From Cordia subcordata (lineage: Eukaryota; Streptophyta; Magnoliopsida; Boraginales; Cordiaceae): a stretch of DNA of 64,000 nt. The number at the start of each line of letters is the position of its first letter. Within the stretch, counting starts at the first letter, position 1. Positions 1 through 14,205 of this stretch are shown here, piece after piece. The stretch spans positions 11,927,501 to 11,991,500 of the forward strand of contig JAPTOF010000017.1 in the NCBI GenBank assembly GCA_028554755.1, in the 5' to 3' direction. The notes under the pieces are model-generated. The model was not told the DNA's origin and did no database searches. It worked only from the letters and a program-made list of their open reading frames with translations. The position numbers and the translations under genes are program-made.

Positions 1-451
1 TCCAATTTAAATAATAATGAGTGGCGACCCAATCAGAACAAATAGCAACCAATGGAGAATGCATATAATATACATAAGTTATGATCAGACACCATAAGAA
101 CTCAGCCTGCGTCAGCATCCATAACAATGGCATAAACCAAAATAGAATTACACCCATCTCCTAAAAAGAATCCAAGGTGAACTTTTTCTACAGAAACGGG
201 TGGTCAGTAGTTGGCTGTTCAATGGTTAGAAACTAAAGAAACTACAGGAGAAGATACACTAATCGCTACCTATGGGAACATTGTCTAGGGGATTGATTCG
301 CTAAACATAAATGATGCTCGGTTGTAAGCTATTGCAGCAAACGGGAGCTGCGTTGCCATGTTTTGACTTCAGTATCAACTAGCAAAATCACCCTTCTGTA
401 GGTCATGGTTGGAAGCCATCTGAGCACATATGGGCAACCAGGATTTCCAAT
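1..451. other. 3' flank of the ARID gene, no gene seen
   Basis: This stretch lies downstream of the ARID-type gene, whose stop codon is at 452-454 on the minus strand. Its near part should be that gene's 3' untranslated region. I see no open reading frame of note, no repeat and no RNA gene. Confidence 0.5.
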
Positions 452-3400
452 TTAAGTATCCGACTGCTCAAATGGTACTCGCACGAACAACTGCCCATGC
501 AGGGTAACCACAGCAGATGTCTGATGAGGATCAATTCTTGATGGTAAGGTGACCACCTGGAAACAAGAATAACTTCCGTCACGCATGGATAGATATCCCT
601 AACAAGTTTTAAAAAATTTTATATTATATAAACACCAAGCCTATTACTCTTCACGCCATCCTAGTTCACAATCTGCAGGAATACACACACAGAGGGAGAG
701 TTGGGGAGTGAAACATGATTGCTGGATGTACCCGCAGAATGTTCAAAAAAGGAAAAATGCACCGAGGGAAGAAAAATGCACTGAGGGGAAAAAATAAAAA
801 AAAGGACCTTCACCTGATCTCAAAAATAGCAATGCCCTCAGGCTGACCAAAAAAAAAAGGAAAGGAAAAAAAGAAAATCAATGCTCTCAGAAAGTATTAT
901 AACCTTTTTGAATGGAGTGACACCCCATGGATTATCCAGCTGTTCAGGTTGGCCAGATATAACTAGACGTCCAGCCGGATCAGACTGTACCCGCACCTGA
1001 TCCCAATAAGTAAAAATCCATTACTCGGTCGTCAGCTCATAAAAAGCTTATTCTCAATAATCATAATGTATAGCATAAGAATTTTCAGTTTAAAAAAGTT
1101 TGGTAAGTGCGTTGTCTTTTAACTATGGATGCTCCATAAAGTTCTAACATTACTACCTTCACATTAAGGTCTGTCTACCTTCGCGTTAAGGTCTGTACTT
1201 GTGGCAGTTTTATAAAGATTTCAAATAATCACATGCTGTTGAAGTCAGAATCTACCAGAGCATGATCTTGCATGACAAATTTTCTTGAAAAATCTCACCA
1301 CCAATATTCAAAGAACAAGGATGTTTTTCTGAAGACTCATATAAGGAGAGAAACTTTCTGGTGATTGATGCAAAATAATAGGCAATTAGGCATGAGAAAA
1401 TTGAGATGGACATGCCGCCCTAAAATGAACAGGAAGTAAAAGGATGGAGAAGATTATTTAGCCAATCTATTGATCACGGAAAATGGAAATCAACGACAAG
1501 TTTTCTCCAGCTCAAAGAAAATTGATGCAGGAGAAAATGGGGTGTTTACTGCACTTATGCTTGTTAATTTTATTATCTATGTCATTTTTGTACTTTACTT
1601 TTCTTTCCGTCAGCTAGCTATAAGGTTTAGGAAAATATTTAGACCATACAAAGTTTGTTATTGTCTACAAATATAGCTCACAATGTAGCCACAGAAGGGA
1701 TCAGATTTATTCAGTCGTTTATAAATATTTTAATGCCTTTCTCAATTAGAGGTTTTCCAAGAGTATAGTTGATTGGGAATTGAAGTCAATGTCTTCTTAC
1801 ACTAGTTTTTGTCTCTGCTCTATCATGCCCCCAGAAACACTTAACTCTCTCATCTTCATCCCACATCTCTCTCTATTTCAGTTGTGTCCATAGGAGACAA
1901 CTTCAACAGAAAAATACACATTAAAATAAGCAATCAGCAAAAATATATGCTTATTGAAAAGGTTTACTTACCTCCTCACGTAACAGCCCAGGAACTAAAG
2001 CATACACTTCAAAACAGTCTTTCTGCATGGTTAATCACACAGAACCAGTTAAATCTTCATTCTTCATGGCCCACTAACGCATAATATGTAAGACTATCCA
2101 AAGGTTGAACAGGCAACTTACAGTTCTTTGTACATTAATCTTCACCCAATCCGCAGGGGGACCAATATCAACAACCATAGAATCTGATCTGTCCACCCAA
2201 AAGCGAAAAATTATATTCCCATGCCAAAGAAATTTCCTCATTGAAAATCAGTCAACAAATTGGACGGTTTTCCAGTTCCCATAAAATAGCACTGCAAATT
2301 CATTTCATATACTGATATTCTACTCCATAAGGAACTTTCTTAGAAAATAATTAAAAGCATGAACATAGAACTTTCTAATAAACATTCTCCTTCATAGACA
2401 ATCCACCCAATACCATGGTATTATGGATACAGGACCAACTATACTTAAAATAGTAGTATTTACATGCTAAAGTAAGTTACATTCACATGCGCATGCATGT
2501 GGCAATTGTGGAAAAAAGGTGGCATAACTGTAACAACGTAATTCAATTAGTAGGTCAATCACCAACAAGGTCATATTCACTTAACAAACATACTACATGC
2601 TTCACAAAATGTTAAGGGAATATAATCCAGAAATCTTAACTGTGGCTTTGATGGTTTCAAGTGCCCAATTTTGGCATGCTCAATGGGAGATTCCTTTCTA
2701 CGCTTTAGCAAACCTGGTTAAAAGAAAAGAAAATTAATAATGAGGTCAGAGAAAAGGACTCAGAAAGTCGTCAAAGATGTGAATACCAATGCTTTTGAGC
2801 TGTTTCTCACGCTTCCCCAAGCTAATAGGATTCTTGTCCTACAAAATATGATATGATTAAAGATTAGTAAATCATAAAAAGAAAAATGATGGAGAATTGA
2901 AGCTTAATATTGAACCTACAGCAACAGACCTTAATGATAGGGTCTCCAACCTCACCATTACTTAGAAGGCGCATAGAATGCCAACCCTGCATGGCACGAG
3001 CAGCAGCATCCCTTCTTGCTCTGCCAGATCCTGATCCTTGACTAAGACCCGCCTGCAAATAAAGAGTTTTAATGTAACCAATTTGATATATTTTAAACTC
3101 TTTATAAATTCTATGGGAGAAAAGCATCTCATTAATTACTCGAAAAAAGAATATAGTGGCTAAAATACTGGTAATCCACTTTTTTTCTCAGTTGTCAGAA
3201 TATTGTGCAATATAGCCGATTTGTCCAATCCTGCTCGCAAAACTTAATGCAGTTACTGCTCATAATTTGTTCGCTACCATTCCTCTAAATGCATGCTAGA
3301 AAACCATCTCATCTCAGAGGACTCAGTCGTTATGACTCAAATTAGTTGCACAAACCAGAGCCTTCTGTAGTGATAGTGTTTGTTTTTGGTACTCTTTATG

Positions 3401-6400
3401 AGTTTAAGCCACCAACATTCTATAGACTACTGCCTATTTTCAGAATGACATACTTATGAAAAGACATTTAAATTTAATATAGTAATATTTTGTGGCTTCA
3501 TATAGCTACTGATTTGTGATTTTTGGCCCATCTCAGTATGGCCATATAACATCCAGTTCATGATATTTGAATTATTCCTCAGCAATAGTGACAGGTAGCT
3601 TAATGAGCTTACAGCACTTCAAACTGAACCATAACACTCAGGCCCACAAACTTCTTCTTACATAGGAACAAGACCATAAAATATTATTCATGAGTAGAGA
3701 CAAGGAATTCACCTGCACACCAGCACTCATAGAGCCTGGTAAAGAGGCATCAATTTCAGGAAGCTCACCACTGAGAATTTTGTGCTTCTCATATTCCAAT
3801 AACGACTGCAAAGATGAAGAATCATCAGCCACAAAATGCATAGAAGAAAGTGGATGGGGAAAGAATTATACTGGTAAAGAATTCCACAAGGACAATTAAG
3901 TAATCTGATGGAGAAATAACAGGACCTACTTAGGACTACCAAGAGAGAATATATAAGCAAAAAAGACTCAACGATTAGGTCTTTTCAAATTCAAAATGAT
4001 GAAAGCAAAACTACGTTAGAAATTTGAGCATAACCTTCTCATAGAAACCCCGAAATGTCCATGACACTGTTGTGCAGGTCCTGCAAAATTTGAAGAATTT
4101 GCACAATTAAATGCCTTAGTCCAGGTAAGAAGTGAGTCAACTAAAACCGTTGAGAGAGACAAAATTACTCCTGACCCATTTTCAATTATCCTCATCCTAT
4201 TTTGTTTCTTCTAAAAGAAAGCTTAATAGAGAATTGGATTTCAGGAAATCATTGAAGGAATAGAGATTGAAAGATGAAATTTTTCTTCAAGTAGCAAAAC
4301 TTCACCTCCCCATTCCCCACAATGGTAAACATGATTATTGTTCCATTAAAACGGTATAGGAACTTCTTAACTTTTACAAATTATATGCAGACAGGATAAG
4401 ATTTGATATCAGAATAACTCGTGTCAAGATTTAAATATAAAAGTTACACTAGGAAGTATTTTCTCGCAATTAAAAATAAATAATGTTTTTCAGTTATATC
4501 AATTATATTTTTTTTCCAATTTCATTCCCAGATCTATGACTTGCACTCAAATTTATAACACCATTAAAGAAAAGTCCACTAATTCTAACAAACATAAGGG
4601 AAAAATCAAAATTCAGAAGCAGTCCTCACTTGGGGGGTTTAAATGATTCCCCTACTTGCCGCCACAGTTTGCATGAAGTTACCTACAATTCCAGAAGATA
4701 AGCCAACTCATAGAAACTCATATTTCTCATATGTAGTCCAACATCATAAATCTAATAAATTATCGATATACGACAAAAACGCTGGATAATAAAATTCAAG
4801 ACATTACTATATAGCTTTCGCCAATAGCAGAAAAAAAGGTACATCAAGATGTCGACTCCTCTAATTGCTTTAAGTAACTAGTGCAACTTAAAGAATTCTT
4901 TCTGGACTTTTCATTTTTATTCTTGCAACAAATATCTATATGATCACAACAACTTCGACTTGTCATTAAGCACAACTAGCAAACTGTGATTCCAGGCAAC
5001 TATTTATAGCAGCCCTCACAAAAGAATTAATAGAATTAAAAATTAATGAAGCAAAAAAATGAGAAAGTTAAGATTTTCAAGTTACCTTAAGACTAACTGA
5101 GAAGAAGATATAAGCATTAAGTCGACCATACACAAAGCACCAGCTTGCGCCTGTGCCAGGCCAGTTCATTGACAGTTACAAAGCTAGAGAACAATGATTG
5201 ATATCAATGGTGTCGACAGACCTACAAAACGGCATTTCATGAAAATGGATCCATGCAGGGAGGCTAAGGCCCTGCATTCTTGTTCAGGGCGGTTGGGGTG
5301 GGAGGATACACTTGCAGATTGGCCAGTGTTTTATGCAGCCATCTCATGAAACCCATTTAATATATTAGACACATGAATGTTTTTCTCCTTTTCCTTTCAG
5401 TTCTCTTTGCTTACTAAAATTGAGATTATATCCAAAATCTAGGAAGCTTTCGCATACATTAGGCACCAGCTCCATTTATTTACCCTTCCAAACTTAACAG
5501 TCTACATTCAACTGAATGTTCGAAATAGCCATATTTCAAACTCTGAGGACAATTTTCAAGCTACCAAATGGAATGTTTCTAGAATCAACGCATATACTTT
5601 TTCTATGTACTAGGGCTCTCATCATAAGATGTCTTTAATTCGATGACATAAAACCCAAATGAGAGAGAGCTAAAGAGTGGAAGAGGACAATGGTGGTGAC
5701 GATAACGAAGTTGAGCAAAGGAAACCATAACATACCTGTTCATATCCACCAAGTTTGATCACTGATCTCCATAACCTAGCCATATAGCAACATAAGTAAT
5801 TAGTCTAAATTGTGGAATAGTGAATTGCTGCAGAAGTATGATATGAATCCAAAGCAGGACATACTTCAATAGATTCAATTTTTCTTGATAAAATTTTGGA
5901 GGCTTGAAATCCAAGCCCCTCTCTCTATGGAAAGTTTCAAGCTCTTTCACAAATAGTGCTTGCTCCTCCTCTGTTCCAGACTCGTATCCATCAGCATCTG
6001 TATCATACAGAAATGACTTAGTAGGGGTTTTCACATCAGCCTCACGCCTTGTATCTGGCTCTGGTTTTAGTGCCTCCTTCACTTGAGTGGCTGGCTCTCC
6101 CTTTGTTCCATCATAAACCACTGACTGCCCTCCAGTAACCCGTTTCTTAGGATCTTCAACTTTTGCCTTTTCCACCTCATTCTTCAAATCCTCCTCCTTA
6201 GCACCATTCTTGACAAACAGCTGCTCAGTGGTCAACCCATTGCTCGATTCCACCTTTCTCTCTCCATCCTGGACAGACAACTGCTTTCCCACCCCATTGC
6301 TTAATTCCTTGGACTTCTCATCTTTCTCCCCGGCTACAACAGAGTGTTCCAGCTGATTTTTGGGAATAAGATCTCCACCAGAAGCACTTTGATTAGCTGG

Positions 6401-6880
6401 ATGAGTCTGAACGGAGCCCTTCTCTTCAACCGAATGGTTTGCCACATCAGTAACACTCTTATTACCATTAAATTCACCATTTTTATTAGGCTCAGCATCA
6501 ACAGTCTCCTTCCCCTTCTCATTCTCCTTAAGTGGACACTCTTCATCTTTCGTTTCCACAGTTCTCTCACTCTCAACATCCATGCTTTGCTTCTGAGATG
6601 ATACCAAATCTTCATTTTTAGCTTCCACGGGATTCTCATTTTCAACTTCCATACTTTGTTTTCGCGACGATCCCAAGACTTCATCTTTTCCTTCCACAGG
6701 TCTCTCGTCCTCAACATCCATGCTTCGGTTTCCTGAACCATCAAATAATTCCTTCTCTTCACCACCAGCTTTGTTCTCCTTGTCTACCTCTCCCTTGTTG
6801 CCAATAACCATGGCTTCGTTATCAGCAGAAGCAGCCGTAGTGTTCTCACCATCTTTTTCAATTTCTTTATTATTTTCCAT
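452..6880 (-). CDS. ARID/BRIGHT domain plus HSP20-like domain protein (ARID5/ARID6 type)
   Basis: This is a nuclear AT-rich DNA-binding protein of the plant ARID5/ARID6 class, known as chromatin-complex or transcription regulators. Twelve coding exons, in order: 5865-6880, 5736-5775, 4630-4682, 4035-4080, 3713-3805, 2930-3052, 2787-2838, 2641-2713, 2122-2188, 1972-2022, 904-996, 452-556. All phases close to give about 603 residues. The first 300 residues are acidic and Lys/Glu-rich. The ARID domain is near residues 305-400 and is split over five exons (FVKELETFHRERG, then LWRSVIKLGGYEQ, CKLWRQVGESF and WTFRGFYEK). The C-terminal 100 residues are an alpha-crystallin-like fold (VDIGPPADWVKINV; GLLREEVRVQSDPAGRL; HGQLFVRVPFEQ). 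The ATG at 6880 is used; the frame is open further upstream but only from a GTG at 6907. The head-to-head neighbour is the RH42 helicase. Domain calls are secure; the exact role here is inferred. Confidence 0.93.
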
Positions 6881-7430
6881 GACACAACCACTAACTTTAC
6901 ACCCCACTAAAGCAAACCCCTAAATCTTCCCTATTAAAAGAAAAAACACATGAATATCAGGGGAAAAAAGACCTTCTTCGTCACAAAACATGCACAATTG
7001 CATCTACATATCAAACATTAACATGTAAAAACAACACAACACAACACTTGAAGAATAAAACACACACATAACACACCTGGCATTACCAAGGGAGGGGGGA
7101 GAAACAAAAAAAAAAAAAAAATTTCTTTGTTCCAACATATGCATAAATGAATACACACACGCACATACAACAACTGAAAGCAGTTATGCAAGTAAAGAAA
7201 ATATAAAAATATACACTACGTATGCTAGAAAATTAAGAAAGATTGAAATAAAATAAAAATAAGATAATTAAGATACTAACTTACCAGATAAAACTGAGAA
7301 GGGTCCTTTTCTTCTGTTAATAACCCTAAAATTGGAAAGGAACAAAAAAAATAGGAAAATCAAAGCTGTGTGTAGTTAAGTTTGCGAGGAAGTACAGCAC
7401 AGACAGAGAGAGAGAGAGAGAGGCGCTTGT
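6881..7430 (-). promoter_or_regulatory. 5' leader and probable leader intron of the ARID gene
   Basis: A good donor (CTG then GTAAGT, reading minus) lies near 7283, with no coding sequence between it and the ATG at 6880, so an intron in the 5' untranslated region is likely. I could not fix the acceptor. A GA run at about 7400-7423 (CT-rich on the minus strand) is typical of plant leaders or core promoters. Transcript ends are inferred. Confidence 0.4.
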
Positions 7431-8349
7431 GTGAAATATGATTTTCTGTTTCCTGAAATCTTTCTGACTTTTGAAAAAATACATGTTTGATTTTGAGGTT
7501 GAAATGTTGGGCTTTGTTTGGTGTTTTGGGGCTTTATTATTATTATTATTATTATTTGATCTTTGGGGCTTTATTATTATTATTATTATTGTATCTAAAC
7601 TCTGTTGCGGTAATTACAGTGTACAAGTATTGATGCCAACGGTGCTGCTGTTTTCAGCCAGGCAGCTCTACCGGTGGAGTGTCAAAAAAAAAAAAAGCTT
7701 TTTGTTTTCCAAGGAAGCCAAAGACCGTTGTTGAAAACTAATTTTTCTCGGGCCAGTCATCCCTCTTTTATTAACATCTAAAAGCACTTGGGAGTTGCCA
7801 AACACGTCCGAACCGATCCAAAAAATTAATATGTTTATTGACCCCGTAATTTACAAGTCAGTCTATATAAAAATCTATTTCCTTATAAATATGTTCGATT
7901 CTAGAATATCTTCTCAATCCTCCAAGAAAGTTCTCAATGGACTAGTCGTTAGAATAGGGTCTTAGCTGGATTGAAATTTGGTTCATATTAGTTGAAAGTA
8001 AATTAGACATGAAGCGTATAGGAGTTAAAACATATAGCATAATGTGTAGGTCACACTCCATGTTTAATTCATTTTTAATTGAGAATTTGTTGAAAATTTT
8101 TTCTTTGAGTCTAATGTTACTAAAATTAATTTTATGATGTAATCAACAACATTTGATTTGCAAGTTACAATTGCAATTCACAAAATCTTGATCTTGTACG
8201 AAATTTTAGTCACGTTCTTGTAGATATTCCCACTACGGCAGTTGCCAATTCTTATTTCATGCTTATCTCTTGACGTCGAGATGCAAATAGGTCTATTTAT
8301 TTATTTATGATCAAATAGGCCCATTTATTAAGTAACAAAAAATATATGT
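7431..8349. other. intergenic, with a duplicated TTA microsatellite
   Basis: No gene is seen. Two (TTA)n tracts (about 7537-7556 and 7570-7591) each follow the words TTTGGGGCTTTATTATT, so a short unit was duplicated in tandem. The rest is AT-rich without recognisable content. Confidence 0.5.
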
Positions 8350-8592
8350 TGTTATAAAAATAATTGTAAAAGAGAAAAAGTATAACAGAAAAGAGGGGAT
8401 TGATTGTTGGTACAACTTTATAATCCAGAGACCCGTATTTATAGGATTAATACAAAAATAATCACATAGTACTAAAATTTACATTGAGATAAACTATCTA
8501 ACCCCATCCAACTCATGAACTATATCTAAAGTTTAAATAACAATAAACCAGTCCTAAAATGAATATCTACAATAATTAATAATTTCATAACA
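8350..8592 (-). repeat. left LTR-like direct repeat
   Basis: About 243 bp, from TGTTATAAAA to TTTCATAACA. It aligns over most of its length with 13281-13602. The clearest shared blocks are GTTGGTA-AACTTT-TAA, ATTTATA-GA-TAATACAAAA and ATATCTA-AATAATTAATAATTTCATA. The divergence is high, so the insertion is old. Confidence 0.5.
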
Positions 8593-11500
8593 CTCACTCA
8601 TATATCTCTTAAGAATATGCCTTATTAAAACTTTACTAGGAAAAAACCCAGTAAGATAAAAATCCTAGTGAAGGAAAAGAAGTTACTAGAAAAAAAACCC
8701 AATAGGACAAAAATGCTAGTGAAGGAAAAAAAGTACAATATTCTTGTAATACACTTCATGCTGTCTCATAAAAACCTTCATAGGAAAATATAATGGAACA
8801 AAACCTAGATTAAGAGAAAAAGAGTAAAGTGCGTATTTGTCTCTCTCTCATTTAAACATATCAAGAAATCTTTGAATATACATATCAATCTTGTAGTTTC
8901 TCAAACATCATTATACATTATATCCATTAAAATGAACTCGCCAAGTTCTTAATTGAGAAACTTGATAAGCATTTTTTCATATTTCTTGAGGAGTTCATGC
9001 ATGGATTTAGCATTATATGCTAGGCTCAATCACCTTAAATATAATTTCCCTTTACTTAAACAATTCATATCATTCATTTGTTGAATAATAAATTGTCATA
9101 TTTTGGGAAAATAATAGTAACAATGAGCTTTCACGAGTATGAGTACGTAATAATTTTAGCATATATGAAAACATATTGCTCGTTATGAGTCAACAAATAC
9201 TTAACAATTTGCATGTTCAATTAACTTTGACTTTAACTGTCTTGATAATAATGATAACGAAATTTTTGTGTAATACCTGCAATGCATTTATATTGGTACA
9301 AAACTAACTCTTGCTAATAACATAATAGATTTTTGTGCTGGCACATAAAGTAAAGTAAGATTTATTAAGATATGATATTTTGGGACCAATAGTTTTTTGT
9401 TATCTTCACAAAATCAAAATGACCCATCAAAATATCAAGAGTCAAATTATTCAGACAATCAAAATATGAGTTATTTGACTCTAAAATTTCTTTTGCCAAA
9501 GTGATTGATGGATAATATTACATCTAAATAATAATTGAACTTACAGGCCGAGCCAAAATAATCTCAAAATTCTTTATGAAAGCTCTTGATAAGTCTCTCT
9601 TAACCCATTTTCTTTAAAAGATTTGCATTAAAACAAATATGTCTCAATTTTCGAATTGTTTTGGCTCACACGAAGAGCTTGAATATATGATGGGCGTCGA
9701 AACCACCAAAAATAAAATATCAATTTTTACCTTACAAATTTAAATAGAGTATGTGGTGAGAAAAGGGACGAATCCATGAGAATTGGGGGATTAGGATTTG
9801 CAAATACACCAAATAGATTAATCAAATAAGTTAGAATCAAAGAAAGGGGGTTTTTAATGCAAAAAAGTAAAAATAAACAAAATTGTCAAGCACACTGGTC
9901 CACTAAGCGTGGGCATGTAACTGGGCAGAAAAATAAAAAAAACGCAAATAAAAATAAAAACGACTAAAAAACATGCAATTCTAGGTTCACGCAAGGCTAG
10001 AAATACAGGAAATCAATCAAGAATGAAATCTAGCTTAAGGTATAATCGCAATTTCGATCAACAAACCCGATCCTAGATGCAAAGATACTTCCAACTACTT
10101 TGATAAATCTGTAATTGGCTCGGTCTAATAACCTTATCATTCCTTACAGTGTTGATAACGGTTTAAATCCCCTACATTTCTCCTCGCAATCGCCTTATCT
10201 ATTAGACGGTTTAACCCCCAAAGATGCCCATAGAATCTATCTAACGGCAACAACAAAATTTTGAAATATTAGATTCTAAAAGTCGATACTCTCGTGATAA
10301 TCGTTCATTTAGATTGTGTAATTACACAGGAAATCTAGTTGCCACTATTTTTAAATTAATTAAAATTAATCTCATTAGCTACCTATTGTCATGCAATTGA
10401 ATAATCATGCACAAAATTAAACAATCACATAACAATATCACTTCTTAAAACAATAAATACGCAAATATCAAAATAGCATAAAAGGAATAAAACAATTAGA
10501 TCTCATAGAATTGGAGAGCTAAAATCTTGATTAACCTTTAGCCGGAAAGAAATTTAAAACTCCATCGTCATGAAAATGGCACCTCAGAAGATACAAATAT
10601 CTTATTAGAAAATTATGAATAAAGTCTTCATCTCTCTATGAATCGTATGTAGAAAAATATATAAGAGAAATTTCTAATTAGAGTCATTTTCGAATAAGGA
10701 AACTCTTTAAAGCTAAGGAAAATAAAAGGGTAAAAATTCTTAATAAAAGTCTTCTAGAATTAATTTCTTTCTTTTCCAAAATATGACAAGTCTTTAATGC
10801 AAAACCTTTCCATAAGTGCTGCAAAAATATCTCTAGTCTTGCTTAAAGCTTGGTCAATCCCAAGTAAAAATTGCATGATATTTTTTAAAATGGTAGAATC
10901 AATTTTATCAGCTACAAACATGTCCAAAAAACCTTTGAATCCATATATAATATATCCAACTCCTTTTATCAAGTATAAACATGTAAAACACATAAAAAAA
11001 CACCAATTAAGGAACATCCAATTTGAGAGTTAAACATAATTAACTATGAATTAAAAGCTTATTTAGAACTTATCAATATACTTCTCCGAAGATTTATGCT
11101 TTGAACATCTCTAATCTTTTATGACTTGTATACAATATCAAACTCATGAAACACACGCATATTGTTGTTTCATATTTATAAAACGCATAATTGAAGTCCT
11201 TTCAAAACTTGCCAAGCTAATATAATTGCATCCACCACATAAAAATATATCTCTTTATAATTAATTTCAAGTCACTAATGACTGGTTTATACAAAAAACG
11301 AGTATGATAACAACGTATAACCACGTGACATACTAGCCCATTTCCCTCACAAGAATTAGCAGTTTAAAAGCTAGGCAACCATAAGACAAATGCCTTTGAA
11401 ATTCTCAAGCAATATGTGATTGGTTTATATCACACTCTCCCTTAATCTCATATGTAATATGTGTTGATCAATAAGGATCAAAACATTTAGATATGTCTGG

Positions 11501-13280
11501 ATTACATCTTTTGTATATATGGCCAAATTTATTTATATCGATATCTTTAGATGAATTTCAATTAATGATCCTCGTTTTTTATCATAATAAGTAGTTATTG
11601 CATATGCAAATATTTGATCATGATCATTTTTTTTCTTTTTGATTCCACTTTTTTCAATAATAAAGTAATATAACTGAGTGAGATTTCTTTATTTTTAATA
11701 TTTCGATCATATTCAAATACCTGATACTCTTTTAGAGTATAATAATATTTCTCAATTATAAATATATTTTACTTGCATGAATGACTTGATATTTTCAAGA
11801 TATCAAATATTTGAAAAATGTCAACTTGCTTATTTTGCTCCTTTATAGTTGGAACCAAAGTCTATTATGCTTTTAGCATCCAATAGATATATTTTTGTAA
11901 TTTGTTTATTAAGACATTAATAGAAGCGCTTATATTGTTGTGATTTGTCTATTAAGACATTAATAGGAGCACTTATAGTTGGTATATATGATTTCGTCAC
12001 ATTCTTTCATATCAATAAATGCATCTTTGCAACTTCATGCAAATAAATAATTTTTTGAAAGTTCAATTCACTTTGACTTAAGAAAGGATTAGATACATTT
12101 ATAAAACTTTTTAATTTTCCAGCTTTTGTTTTTCTTCCCCTAATGTTAGGAATATTTCTTAATAATTAGCAATATATGCTATTTTAATATTCTCTATTGA
12201 CAATACTCTCAACTCCTTTTTCACATCCCTATCTTAATGCACGGTGGTAGAACAATAGAGATATATTTTGCACAACAAAAAAATATTTAGATGGGATTTC
12301 TTTTTCTAGACCAATGGAGAGTAGTAATTGATAAGCAATTGATTTTTTTAACAAGTGTTGCAATATATTACATAACATTTTCATGATAAAATTAGGCAAT
12401 TTTTTGATATCATCAATGATGTTCTAGGAATATATGTTTTTTAAGCATTCAATAAAAGATTTTATTAGACCAATTTATTTACCCCTTTTTACTGTGCATA
12501 TATGAATTCTTAAGAATTTTTCTTATTATTATTGCACCCATATGACCATCACAATAGCTACAATCACTTCCATAATAATAAGATAATATATCATTATATT
12601 CAAGGAATGATTTTGAGCAAATTGATATAATTGATAATAATTTGTCATAACTTATTTTGCTCATAGGATGTGATAATGCCCAAAAATAATTTTCAAATCA
12701 AGCTCTTAATATTGATAATATTGGAGCATATCCAAGGCATCCATATTTTTTTTCGCATAAAATTATTTGAGAAATATTGCGGATTTTACTTGCTTTTATT
12801 TTAGCATTCTGCAATCACAATTAAATTTATTCATAGCAAGTTTTAAAATATCGGTTTTTGATAGTCATATTTTAGGATCTAAAAATACTTTGCCAATTGA
12901 TATTTAGGCTGGGCTCTATGGAGATAATCGTAATTGCCTTCCATTAAAGATACCACAAAGGTTCATCTCATATTTTCCAGTCATAATAAAACATCGAACT
13001 TCTAATTTGAGACTATATGGATGTCAATTTTAGCTTTTCAAAAAAATTGCATAGTACAATTAAACAACAAAGTTTTAATTCATGATATTTGCCATCTTGA
13101 AATATAAATAGTTCAAAATAAAATTAAAAAAGGCTACAATGAATTTTATCAATAATCGCATTATCAATTTATCAAAAATTGCGGTATAAATATTTGTTAT
13201 GTTGTCAAGAATTCTTTCTCTTTAGATCTTCATATAATTCTTCATATCTCTTGAAGTAGAGACTAATTATACTAATAACG

Positions 13281-13602
13281 TGTTAAATAACTATAAAATA
13301 TAAAATAGATATATGAACAATAGAAATAAAGAGAATATAAATAAAAAGAAAAGAGAGTGGAGAGAGGAAAATATTTTATTGCTTCTCTTAGTTGTTGGTA
13401 TAACTTTTAAATACAGATACCACTATTTATAAGACTAATACAAAAGTAGTTACATATGATTAGAACTTACATTGTAATAAAATAACCTCATCAAATTTTA
13501 TCTCATGAGAGTTCAGATGGTTATAAATCATATATATAAAGTTTAACTATTAATAAACCAACTCTAACATAAATATCTATAATAATTAATAATTTCATAA
13601 TA
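13281..13602 (-). repeat. right LTR-like direct repeat
   Basis: About 320 bp, starting TGTTAAATAACT and running into an AT microsatellite at its end. It is the partner of 8350-8592, with several small insertions relative to it. The outer boundary is blurred by the TA run, so no target-site duplication could be read. Confidence 0.45.
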
Positions 13603-14205
13603 TATATATATATCTCTTTTTTTAACGAATGTTTGACTTTACTATTATTTTGAATGCTTATAAACATTTTTAAAAAAATACGTCACTATTTAAGTGCTCA
13701 CAGGCACCAAACAAGCAAAGCCAAACACCCTTTTAATAAATCAGAAGATGGATTCTTAGCAATCTAAACGGGTTATTAAAGAGTTTTTTAAAGCCCAACC
13801 CTAACCTGTTTCCGACAGAGAGTAGTAAAGTGGATACAATTAAGCGAGCGAAGCAAATAAAAAGAAGAGGAGACACATCGGCGGAGAAGAATCTAGGGTT
13901 TCAAATTCCATCGGATTTTTGACCTTATTATCTTAGCAGGTTCATATTTTTATTTCTTTGGTTCGCTTATTGGTTAAAATTCACGTTACATTTCTCTTTG
14001 TTACTGCAGAGAAATTTGATTTTTTTCCCTTTTTTTTTCTCGGAATTTTGCTAACTAGTAAAGGTTCATTATCATCAATTTTCTTTTCGTATTCTGCTTA
14101 TAGTTGAGAAAAGCCGAGCTTAAGTTGACTACATTTGAGGCTATAACGTGGAAGTGGATTAGGGTTTTGGAGATTGATAGAATTTGAGGTGGAAGTGCTG
14201 TGAGA
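13603..14205 (+). promoter_or_regulatory. promoter, 5' leader and probable leader intron of RH42
   Basis: A probable donor lies at 13940 (CAG then GTTCAT), and a pyrimidine-rich stretch ends in TTCTGCTTATAG at 14103, so a leader intron of about 164 bp is likely. The leader contains CTAGGGTTTC near 13893 and a perfect telo-box complement TTAGGGTTT at 14159-14167, a motif common in leaders of growth-related plant genes. The splice sites are inferred; the telo-box is seen. Confidence 0.5.

Larger units (their letters stand above)
8350..13602 (-). mobile_element. decayed LTR-type element, non-coding
   Basis: Two diverged direct repeats about 4.9 kb apart enclose this region, which has no long reading frame. 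Both begin TGTTA and end with the shared words TAATAATTAATAATTTCATA. The left one is followed by AAGAGATATATGAGTGAG read on the minus strand, which could be a polypurine tract. The right one is preceded (minus) by CGTTATTAGTATAATTAG, which resembles the conserved junction after the 5' LTR in some plant elements. I therefore infer a minus-strand element. The interior carries AAACCCAGTAAG- and AAAACCCAATAGG-like repeats near 8640-8720 and only stop-riddled sequence. The family was not identified. Nested insertions are possible. Confidence 0.5.

Noticed and set aside
6881..6907. Extension of the ARID protein by nine residues
   Set aside because: It would need a GTG start. The ATG at 6880 is the first one in the frame.
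9690..11030. Separate nested element inside the old LTR region
   Set aside because: The sequence has the look of a repeat, but I could find neither terminal repeats nor a target duplication.
14200..14205. Start of RH42 at 14200
   Set aside because: The codon there is GTG; plant nuclear genes start with ATG, which comes at 14206.
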